The notes under the pieces: generated by a model
What the model was told of the DNA's origin: nothing
The model's database searches: none
Seen by the model: only the letters and a program-made list of their open reading frames with translations
Translations under genes and position numbers: made by a program
Part shown: in pieces, positions 11,400 to 22,104 of the stretch
How positions within the stretch are numbered: position 1 is the stretch's first letter
Layout: the number at the start of each line of letters is the position of its first letter
Origin: Ridgeia piscesae
Lineage: Eukaryota; Annelida; Polychaeta; Sabellida; Siboglinidae
Direction of reading: 5' to 3'
Assembly: GCA_025642075.2 (NCBI GenBank)
Contig: JAODUO010000988.1
Span: forward strand, 121,001 to 185,000
Length of the DNA: 64,000 nt

Positions 11400-14300
11400 A
11401 GTTAGGTCTACACGGTGTTAATGGATGGCAAATGAAGAGAACGCAATTTGAGAACCAGGACATTTAATTTGCGTCGTTCGTTTAAGAGGATGTGTCTTTC
11501 TGTAATACGCATTAAATTCTATACGATCTGACCGGCTGTCCGGACCGGCTGTTCTTTATTAATCCCAAAAAGGGAAATTAAATCATCAATCATAAAACGT
11601 GTGTACATACACCAAGCACCATATAAACAAAGAAGAGCGAACAATAACATAAAATAACATCGTCTGACATAAACAGAATATTGAAATACCTACCTTACAG
11701 CCTCAGCTCATCAGCATGTTGAGGCTAGGCGGTATCCGGAAGAAGATCTTTCGCTCACGCACACTCTGGATATTACAGATTTATTGTATAAACGGATTGT
11801 AGAGGGAATGACAGAATGGCGAAATTATCGGTAGAGCATTTTGGGACTACTAAGCGTCCACTAACAGTGCTCCAATGATCTGACACGGTGCTGTGGTCAT
11901 TGAGTGTAGCTTAATTCAGACATGTCTTCTTGTACATTCGCCACTCAACCACGACAGGGAACGAATCAAGTTAGCTCACAGTTAGCTTTCTTTCTAATCT
12001 TGTCAAATAAATGTGCTTATTGTGGTGTCACTTGGACGTAACTGTTTGATGTCGGTTCTATGGGCACTTCTGCGTCATTCATAATCGTTTTATAATTCTC
12101 CAGGCCAAAAGTGAAGCCCTTTCCGATTACTTTCTGCTTATAGCATATTCTATTGCACTTGCGCAACCGTAGAAAAACGGTAGGCCCTATTTCCGTCTAC
12201 ACGGTTACGTACTAAACTTAAATCGTTTCTTCCTTAGTAGAGACAAAGGCCACGAAATAATGCCGACTGTGATTAATTAAGAAGTGATGTGCTGTTAGCC
12301 GCTGAATGTCACACATGGGCGCGCTTGTGTTCACTCGTGCGGAACGCACAAGGTTGTTGCGTGATCAATTATCGACCAATCTACGACACACACACAGACA
12401 TCAGCGTTTCTATCCATCAGGCTAGACCTATTTGGCAATGTGTATGAGTTACCGTTCGCGACAAGGAAACATCACATGAATTCTGCTTAATCGCCTATAA
12501 ACACCTAAAAATACGATCATTGTACACGCATAAGTAATCGCGTTAGAGACCTAACGAAAACAAAGAAAGCATTGTACATCAATCTGCACGCTTTTGAAGA
12601 AACCGACATCGTATCTCGGTGGGCTTCATGGGCTATCAGAACGTAGACTAAATACATTTAATCTATGGATACATATACAATATATGTAAAATTAATGGTC
12701 TGAGTAACGCATAAGGTCAGGAGACGCCCATTAAGATATGTAATAATGTTGTCGTGTGCAAGATCCTAGAGTCTATATAGTGTGGCCACGTGTCTACAGT
12801 GCAGTAGGCCCTATTGCTTTCCGGAATGTGTCACCTTTTTACAACGGCACGGCCACCGCTCTTTCAAATCAACACCACTTTCGCCAAGCTGCCGCCTTTT
12901 GGCAACGCCATGCTTATAGTTCCACCACGTCAATATCACTTTTATAAAACATCCCCTTTTTGGAGGGCAGTGATGCCGTGTAGTGCTTGTTGGGATTCTT
13001 CGTCTAACACCCATTTACAAAGTACATTATTTTCAGACTATATCCAGACCCACGTCACTGGCTTCTGAGTCCACAGACAATGTCATCTCCGGCTGAGTGG
13101 CTTTTGTTAACGATGACAACGTTTCACCGCCCACACCTGCCTTCTCAATCCAGCTCACCTTTGTTAGGTAAGCACACACTTAGCCGCCTGATTCATTACA
13201 CAGTATTCTTCGCATCCAGGCTGTCATGTTTATCTTGGAAATCTACTCATACGACCGGAATATTTACGTTCGACATGTTTCCTGAGAAGATTGACGATAT
13301 TAGTAAGTACTGCATCTGTAATTGTGTTTTAATGGTTTCTGCCCTCTACGAAAACGCTCTTGCATCACGGCCTCTAACTGGTGTCACTAATGTTGTTTAC
13401 AAGTGCATTTGACACATGATTTGAGTCTGACAAAGGGTTAGTCGGGTGACGTCCGGAATTTGAAGTAGGCCTATGGCTGCCCGCCCGTTAGTTATCATCG
13501 TAAGTGCGAAGTTCATGAGTGGTTAATCTGCCCATTTTACATTGAGTTACTAATCCTAGCTATTAGCGAATAGTGATGAGCATGTTATCAGGACGAGTGT
13601 CCTATTCTTTACTGTGAAATCTATTTGGGACTGACCCAACGTGATCCTAAATGCAGGACGACTAAATATTGAGGTGACCAAAAACTGAAGCTCTATTGTA
13701 CTTGTATGTCTGTTCATTCTAAGTTGTGTATATGCGCACGCAGAGGAGTCAAGAACCTACTTCCGCAGTGGTCGGTCCCAAATGCGGCTGCATCTGCGCA
13801 TCCGAGTTTGTGACGGGCTCTCACATCCGGCACAGTGACATCTTCATTGCCTGTGATTAAAGTGTCCTTTTGAACATTTGCGCTGCGCATGCGTGAATAA
13901 TATTGATACGGAGCGTGTCGCCTACTTTGGAAAATGTTCTGGAATGTTGGATTAAATCCGTTGCATCGATTATTAGGTGGGGGGGTATTTAGATTGCTAA
14001 TGTTGTCTCTCCAGACATTATTGTAACCGTTTCGCGTGTCTCTTCCTCTATCCTTAATTATACGGTTCAGTCATTCATAACATGAAGTGTGATGAAGTAA
14101 ACGTAGGCAAACCCACAACAGAAGTACTGTGGTCAAGCCGGCCCGGTTAGGCAGGCAGTATTGATAATTAGTCTAGTTGCAGGACAGCGAACCTAGAAAT
14201 TGTAATTAGTGTAAGGTTTTTTGAGCTTACAGTAAGCACTGTACCAACTTTGGGGTAATTTAAAGTAAAACGTTTGAACTAATAGCCATAGAATCATGTT

Positions 14301-14490
14301 TGATAGCACTTTTCTGTATAAGTTTGACTTGAGGAATTTATTTCTGATGTTTGTGTCATGATTAAAGGTCAAAGTCATTTCTGGCTCAATATTGTTGAAA
14401 TTTACTTAACTTCCACGCTTCGAGTAACCGACAACCAAACTGACAATCAATGGTGTTATTTATAGAGAGAAGAACTAGATAAACACTAGC
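11400..14490. other. Intergenic stretch without recognisable genes
   Basis: About 3 kb with only short ORFs. A GCGCATGCG motif at about 13886-13894 resembles an NRF1 site, but no exon is associated. Nothing else is assigned. Confidence 0.35.
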
Positions 14491-14572
14491 CTATGGCTAA
14501 TCTAACCAAATGTAGACAATCTCATAGCCCCAGCCTTGCTCGCACACCGGTTGCTCTGCTCCGAGAGAGGGG

Positions 14573-16135
14573 ATTGGCTTCTACAGTGGGGATTGGCTTC
14601 TACGGTGGGGATTGGCTTCTACAGTGGGGATTGGCTTCTACGGTGGAGATTGGCTTCTACGGTGGGGATTGGCTTCTACGGTGGGGATTGGCTTCTACGG
14701 TGGGGATTGGCTTCTACAGTGGGGATTGGCTTCTACGGTGGAGATTGGCTTCTACGGTGGAGATTGGCTTCTACGGTGGAGATTGGCTTCTACAGTGGAG
14801 ATTGGCTTCTACAGTGGGGATTGGCTTCTACGGTGGGGATTGGCTTCTACAGTGGGGATTGGCTTCTACGGTGGGGATTGGCTTCTACGGTGGGGATTGG
14901 CTTCTACGGTGGGGATTGGCTTCTACGGTGGGGATTGGCTTCTACGGTGGAGATTGGCTTCTACGGTGGGGATTGGCTTCTACGGTGGGGATTGGCTTCT
15001 ACGGTGGGGATTGGCTTCTACGGTGGGGATTGGCTTCTACGGTGGGGATTGGCTTCTACGGTGGGGATTGGCTTCTACGGTGGAGATTGGCTTCTACAGT
15101 GGAGATTGGCTTCTACGGTGGAGATTGGCTTCTACGGTGGGGATTGGCTTCTACGGTGGGGATTGGCTTCTACAGTGGGGATTGGCTTCTACGGTGGGGA
15201 TTGGCTTCTACAGTGGGGATTGGCTTCTACGGTGGAGATTGGCTTCTACGGTGGAGATTGGCTTCTACGGTGGGGATTGGCTTCTACGGTGGGGATTGGC
15301 TTCTACGGTGGGGATTGGCTTCTACGGTGGGGATTGGCTTCTACGGTGGGGATTGGCTTCTACGGTGGGGATTGGCTTCTACAGTGGGGATTGGCTTCTA
15401 CGGTGGGGATTGGCTTCTACGGTGGGGATTGGCTTCTACGGTGGGGATTGGCTTCTACGGTGGGGATTGGCTTCTACAGTGGGGATTGGCTTCTACGGTG
15501 GGGATTGGCTTCTACGTGGGGATTGGCTTCTACGGTGGGGATTGGCTTCTACGGTGGGGATTGGCTTCTACGGTGGGGATTGGCTTCTACGGTGGGGATT
15601 GGCTTCTACGGTGGGGATTGGCACGTGGATTGGCTTCTACGGTGGGGATTGGCTTCTACGGTGGGGATTGGCTTCTACAGTGGAGATTGGCTTCTACAGT
15701 GGGATTGGCTTCTACAGTGGGGATTGGCTTCTACAGTGGGGATTGGCTTCTACGGTGGGGATTGGCTTCTACAGTGGGGATTGGCTTCTACAGTGGGGAT
15801 TGGCTTCTACAGTGGGGATTGGCTTCTACAGTGGGGATTGGCTTCTACAGTGGGGATTGGCTTCTACAGTGGGGATTGGCTTCTACAGTGGGGATTGGCT
15901 TCTACAGTGGGGATTGGCTTCTACGGTGGGGATTGGCTTCTACAGTGGAGATTGGCTTCTACAGTGGGGATTGGCTTCTACAGTGGGGATTGGCTTCTAC
16001 AGTGGGGATTGGCTTCTACGGTGGGGATTGGCTTCTACGGTGGGGATTGGCTTCTACAGTGGGGATTGGCTTCTACAGTGGGGATTGGCTTCTACAGTGG
16101 AGATTGGCTTCTACGGTGGGGATTGGCTTCTACAG
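14573..16135. repeat. 19-bp minisatellite, about 80 copies
   Basis: The unit is GGGGATTGGCTTCTACGGT with two variable positions, each G or A (CGGT/CAGT and GGGGA/GGAGA). Nearly all variation is transitions at these two sites. Three units deviate in length: near 15514, 15620 and 15700. Because 19 is not a multiple of three and the unit has no stop in any forward frame, all three plus-strand frames stay open for over 500 codons with a 19-residue period. Each unit carries ATTGG, an inverted CCAAT box. Codon use and the two-state variation argue against coding function. Confidence 0.95.
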
Positions 16136-16139
16136 CAGC

Positions 16140-17678
16140 TCTGCATCAAGTGTATATTACAATACTTCTTCATCGCTGGACACCACAACTATGCAAGGTA
16201 CCTCTCGTGGCACTGCCTCGAGATGTCAGTGCTCCTGCCTGCCGAGGCCAAGGACGACCTTCTCTCCGGTGCATTTGTCTGCAGACACAAGGCCGGCAGA
16301 AAGTATCGACTCTCCCCATATCTGCATATTATGTCTCTGACACGCTTGACCATTGCTGCTCTCCAGATCTGTCAAGCAGTTCCAGCGAGACGCCGCACAA
16401 AGGGGAAGGTGTGAAGACATGTAACGTTGATGAAGATGACCGCCAGCGTATCAGTACAGAACTTGGAAACTGTTCCCATCCCCTCGATACCGAGAGTGAT
16501 GTCCTCTACAACATCCACAATGGATAAGTGGCTCCAACGATGGTCAATGTGTCAGACTCCTTGGCACTTCGTGGTGCGATGGCAACTGCATTCCGCAAAT
16601 CGCTCCCAACCGAGTTCCATGCAAAGCTCAGTTCGCCAGTGAATACTATGGAACATCTGAAACGAGGTGTTAAAATTGGTGACAAGGTCGTGTTCGACCT
16701 AGAGTCCGTATGTCTCCGTGTTCTGGTAGTCGGTCAACAGCGCGAGGTGGAACTCATGCCAATATTTTGGGTATGAGCTATGTGTTGTCCCTCCATCACT
16801 TGTGGATGAGTGTGCATGGTTGCGTCCGGTGAGGGAACAAGGCGATTCTAGTTCACAAGCTTGGAGTAAAGCATCAAAGCCTCCACACCCTGACGTCATC
16901 ATCGTGGACGCGCAGCAGCTCTTGTATCACGTGGTCTGGCCCTGTGGGGGAAGAAAATCCTCGTTTTTGACCGTTGGACTGAAATATCGGCTAAGGACCA
17001 TGAGAGGCACCAGAAGGACCACGAGGAGACACAGTGTGCTCAGCTATTTGGAGCCCACCATGCACTAAGCGGATGTGATACTGTTTCCTACCCCTTCGGC
17101 AAAGGCAACGCCTCTGTTCTGAAGACACTAAAGAGCAAGCAACTTGCCACGGCTGTTCGACGTGTTGGGTGAGGAGAGTGCCACTCACGCGGACCTCATG
17201 GCAGTTAGACAGCAGTTCTTTGCGGCACTGTGTGGACACCCCACGGGCACCTTGATGACTCAAGCTCGGTACAATCTGTACACCCGCAAACAGGGGGAGC
17301 CACTGCGCATCATGTTACTGCCTCCGACGGACACAAACCTTTACAGATGTTGCTTTGGAAGGCAGCTGACCAACAGGGTCCTCCAGATGTCTCCATCGCA
17401 GAGTATGGATGGAAAATAGACGATGGGATAACTTGCCCCAGCACTGATGTGGTCCACCAGGACCACCGCTTCTAATGAACGTCATTAACTGCCGCTGTTG
17501 AGCGAAGGACAAGGCATGCAAGGAAGGCAATTGTAGCTGTTACCGTGAAAAACTCATCTGCACAATCTACTGCCTCTGCACAGCAGGTGATGAAAGCTGC
17601 AACCCGTTTACGAAGATAGAGGAGAACGATGTCCAGCATGACCATGATGATGATTATGTAGATCGGGATGAGTTATAA
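16140..17678 (+). pseudogene. Decayed CXC (tesmin/TSO1-like) repeat-family protein
   Basis: Pieces in several frames fit a protein family common in invertebrate genomes that ends in a CXC-type cysteine-rich domain. Near 16680-16770 is KIGDKVVFDLESVCLRVLVV. At 17040-17130 is SGCDTVSYPFGKGNASVLK, matching the family's HAFTGCDTVSAFGGRGK-like block. Near 17350-17420 is LWKAADQQGPPDVSIAEYGW. At 17488-17600 a cysteine-rich run (CKEGNCSCYREKLICT, then YCLC) recalls CXC metal-binding repeats. The end is an acidic tail, DDDYVDRDEL, before TAA at 17676. Multiple frameshifts and stops are present, so I call it a pseudogene; introns could explain some of the frame changes. Family assignment is by recalled pattern. 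Confidence 0.45.
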
Positions 17679-17679
17679 G

Positions 17680-19560
17680 TACAACACTCAGCATTGGATG
17701 GATAATAACAAAAAATGTTAGTATCTATGTTAATTTGGTTTTACTATGTTTACATTTGGTTATATTAGCCATAGGCTGGTGTTTCTCTGTTTAGTAACAT
17801 TAACTATAAATGAAACCACCGATTGTCTGTCTGTATCCTTTCAATTTCACCATTGAAAGGATACAGCTGGCAAATTGACTAATCTGTTTTGAAGCTAGAT
17901 GTTGACCAGTGATATATCATTCAATTGTGAATATTGCAAAAATATTACTAATATAACTAATCATAATTTGGCAGATAGCGTACATCATAAGAACTTCATA
18001 GTAATTAATAAATAAATACCTAGAAACATATACCATCTCTTTAAACTGTGGATGTTATTTGCAATCGACGAAACACCCTCAAAACAAAACAAACAAACAT
18101 CATCACCAGTCATTTTAATTACAAACACTAAGGAATCACATCATTGCACAGAATGACAAAATCAATCGTTTACATAAGAATTATGCATACACTCCTATGT
18201 ACAAGTTATAGAAATATAGTGACAATATGTACTATATCGTATGAAAGAACGTATTGCATAAAAACTGCACCGTTGTCCTGCACGTCTGAAAGAAAGATCT
18301 CTGTTTCACTGCACCTTTCCTTGTCCTGCTAACACAACATAACCACGGAATTGTCTCTTTCCTCAGTGTACCACGTGGTACTAACACGGAGATACTAAAT
18401 TTCAAATACTACCACACTTGTCTCAGATACTATCATCCTCCTACAGTCTTCTAACAACGTTGATGGATACATTGGAGAACGTTTCACTAACATCCGTACA
18501 AGTTCACTTTTGCTGTTTAAAACTGATTTTGCTTCATGACATTTATTTAGGCATCTTGAAAACGTTCAACATGAGAATGTGTTATGTGGCACAATTTGGG
18601 AAGTACATCACATTAATACTGTCCTCTGGTCCTTTAGAGATTCAACCTCTGAATCTGTCTTTTACATATATTGGGGAACATTTATTTGAGGTGCTTCTGA
18701 CTGCTACATCTAGTACAGATAAACACAGTAATATCACTCGAATGCAATTGACCAGTTACGATGCATTTACAACTTCTCTCCCACTCACTTTCCATTGAAA
18801 ACACACCTGGTAATTCAACATTTTCCTATTAAATATACATTCACACAGACTAGGTTATATACTACTTAAAATGGCACAGTATTAAATTACAAGCATCTCT
18901 AATGTGTGCAGCTAAAACAAACTTTTAAAAACAGCGACATTTACATATAAATAGATTTGGTCCCTGATGCTGTCAACGTTGCGAAAATTGCATGAAACAC
19001 ACAGAGTGTAACCTGACTGTCTGTTTGTGGAGACAGGTAAGCAAAAAGATTACATCCGCTGATAAATCCCTCACTATCTCAACTCAACACCCATTAAAAT
19101 TTGTAATTCAATCCTGTTAAATGTAACCATCTCTACTTCTTACAACAAGACAGTGAAAACACAACGTAATATCTCCAACCCTGCATAATTCCGACCACAA
19201 TTTAAAAGAGAAATATCCCCCCCGTTGACAAAATCTGAAGTCAAAATATCACATACATATCTCATTTTTTTCAGAAACAACAAGTATTCGCGAGGAACAA
19301 TTACCAAGAAAATATAGCTACCCCTTGAAAATTATGAAAGAATGAAAATTTTTCCTACTCATCTACCCCAATATTTATGTTCATAACAGAGAATATTACT
19401 ATTGCAGTAGATGAAGAAGAAGATGAAAGGTCCATTCATTCCACGGGGGAGATCAGAAAGGCAAGTAGATTCACTGCGAATGTGTCACTTCTGGTCTGCA
19501 GACTGTCGACGTTGACGAATGGTTGTTTCACATATGTTAAGTGGGGCCTGCAACAGAGAA
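17680..19560. other. AT-rich spacer without recognisable genes
   Basis: Short ORFs only, the longest being 126 codons at 18418-18798 with no recognisable domain. No repeats above background. Confidence 0.35.
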
Positions 19561-19569
19561 GGAAAATAA

Positions 19570-20042
19570 GACTCACTCCCACTCTCTCTTTCTCCTCCCC
19601 CCCTCTCTCCCCCCTCTCCTCTTTCTCCCCATCCACCACTCTCTCTCGTTCTCTTCCCTCTCTTTCTATCTCATTCTTCCCACCCCCTACCCCTCTCTTT
19701 CTTTCATTCTCCCCCCCCTCTCTCATTCTCTGCGCTCACTCTATCTCATTCTCCCCACCCCCACCTCTCTCTTTCTCGTTCTCTACCTCTCTCTCATTCT
19801 CCCCCTCTCTCTCTCTCTCTCTCTCTCTCGTTCTCTTCCCATCTCATTCTTCCCACCCCTACCCCTCTCTTTCTTTCATTCTCCCCCCCTCTCTCATTCT
19901 CTGCACTCTCTCTATCTCATTCTCCCCACCCCACCTCTCTCTTTCTCGTTCTACCTCCCTCTCATTTTACCCCTTCTCTCTCGTTCTACCCCCTCTCTAA
20001 TTCTCCTCTCTCTATCGTTCTCACCACCCGTCTCTCTCACGC
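19570..20042 (+). repeat. Polypyrimidine tract with internal duplication
   Basis: Plus strand is nearly pure C/T. A block containing TCTCATTCTTCCCACCCC, TTTCATTCTCCCCCCC and CTCTATCTCATTCTCC occurs twice (about 19668-19790 and 19842-19960). Potential triplex-forming sequence; ORFs rich in S, P, F and L are artefacts. Confidence 0.9.
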
Positions 20043-20508
20043 ACTCATTTATTGTATGACTTTCCAAGTCATAATGAAGATAATAATAATTATAATAATG
20101 TTCAGTTATGTCTGATAACTGCACCAGTGACTGAACCAGTCGATTCGAGATTTGTAGATACGGTTGCACACGTCACACACACGCTTGTGTGCAGTGGCCA
20201 CCCGTTGTTGTCATGTTCGTGATTCTTTTGTCATCATAATTTTTCGGCTTCCTAAGCTCCTTGTTCATTTCAAAAATATTCCACGCTGGTTTTGCTCATG
20301 GATCTCAACGTCACCCTGTCTGTGTCCCAGGGTCTGGGCATCTACCACCTCTTGTGGTTTAAGGCCAGACACAGCTTCTTCTTCGGCTTTTCCCACTAGG
20401 TGGGGTCAGCCACAGCTATATCAGATTCTTCTGAATTTTTGCAGAGTCCAAATGTTTTGGCCCAAAGCATAGAATGTGTCTTACCAAGCAAAACAAATAT
20501 ATAATGCT

Positions 20509-21370
20509 ATTCAGTACGACTGTACCTTGTTTCCATGATAAGTATTTGCTATTTTGAGCAAATACTGACAAATTTGACAACTATATAACTATTCAGTACG
20601 ACTGTACCTTGTTTCCATGATAACAAGTGTTTGCTATTTTGAGCAAATACTGACAAATTTGACAACTATATAACTATTCAGTACGACTGTACCTTGTTTC
20701 CATGATAACAAGTGTTTGCTATTTTGAGCAAATACTGACAAATTTGAAAAATATATAACTATTCAGTACGACTGTACCTTGTTTCCATGATAACAAGTGT
20801 TTGCTATTTTGAGCAAATACTGACAAATTTGAAAAATATATAACTATTCAGTACGACTGTACCTTGTTTCCATGATAACAAGTATTTGCTATTTTGAGCA
20901 AATACTGACAAATTTGAAAAATATATAACTATTCAGTACGACTGTACCTTGTTTCCATGATAACAAGTGTTTGCTATTTTGAGCAAATACTGACAAATTT
21001 GAAAAATATATAACTCTATTCAGTATGACTGTGCCCTGTTTTCACGATAACATGTAAAATGTTTGCTATTTCGAGCAAATACTGACAAACTTGAAAAATA
21101 TATAACTCTATACAGTACGACTGTACCCTGTTTCCATGGTAACAAGTAAAATGTTTGCTATTTTCAGCAAATACTGATAAATTTGAAAAATATGTAACTC
21201 TATTCAGAACGACTGTACCCTGTTTCCATGGTAACAAGTAAAATGTTTGCTATTTTCAGCAAATACTGACAAATTTGAAAAATATATAACTCTATTCAAT
21301 ACGACTGTTTCCATGATAACAAGTAAAATGTTTGCTATTTTGAGCAAATACTGACAAATTTTGAAACACT
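20509..21370. repeat. Satellite of 85- to 92-bp units, about ten copies, each with two dyads
   Basis: ATTCAGTACGACTGTACC-like starts recur at 20509, 20591, 20676, 20761, 20846, 20931, 21018, 21110, 21202 and 21294. The period is 82-87 bp in the left half and 92 bp in the right half, owing to a few added bases (AACAAGTAAAATGTTTGC versus AACAAGTGTTTGC). Each unit has CTTGTTTCCATGATAACAAG (6-bp arms) and TTTGCTATTTTGAGCAAA (6-bp arms). It lies beyond the 3' end of the NSE4 gene. Confidence 0.92.
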
Positions 21371-21377
21371 GACATTC

Positions 21378-21383
21378 TTTATT
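21378..21383 (-). terminator. Candidate polyadenylation signal for NSE4
   Basis: AATAAA on the minus strand about 720 bases after the NSE4 stop, immediately before the satellite. Whether it is the one used cannot be told from sequence. Confidence 0.3.
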
Positions 21384-22104
21384 GAACATATTTGTAATTC
21401 TTGAAAATCCATGTTCAGTAATCATGTACTATCAAGTTTAATGTTTTGGTAAAGCACATGAAAAACCCTGATTGTGGACAACAACCATTGGATCATTATG
21501 AGTGAAAATACTTACGATTATTAGGTCATTGCAAGGAACATTCAGAATATTATTTAGAATCTGACTGCATAACTCACTGAGGTATCCTTTTTCAATACAG
21601 TATGTGGATATTTCACAAATGGGGAAAATGGCAGTCGAAGGTGGCAAAATGGGTAATATTACTTGATATCAACATACCTGATTCATTAATAAAAGTCTTA
21701 GAGATAAGTAATTGTAACAAAAGAGAAGATCATTAATAGTTAACATAAAAGCCAGTGGAAACTGGCAGAAAACCATTTTGGGCGTTTTTTGTAAAACAAA
21801 AAACCACTTCACCTCGGCTGCAGGTTCGTAAGGTCTGAATTGATGATCATTTGGAACAGCCAGACATATTGGTACCAACAAAAGCCAAAATGTACACATA
21901 AATGATAGTTCTTAGACTTATATACCTCTCAAGAAACTTTCTTTTTACCTGGATATTTCAATCACATACTCCACAGTTTGTGCTATGATAGCATCACACT
22001 AGCATTGTGGAACAGCGACTAGCCAACATGGTAATTGACAGGTGGCATTGTAGCATAGTTTCTAGACAGCTTGATGAAGTTGATGGTGATGTTACAGCAC
22101 TCAC

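Noticed and set aside
14493..16527. Three overlapping ORFs of 600 or more codons
   Set aside because: They are the 19-bp minisatellite read in three frames. Periodicity, two-site transition variation and equal openness of all frames argue against a protein.
20509..21370. Regular repeats resembling a CRISPR array
   Set aside because: The whole 85-92-bp unit is conserved, with no unique spacers, in a eukaryotic setting without cas genes; it is a satellite.
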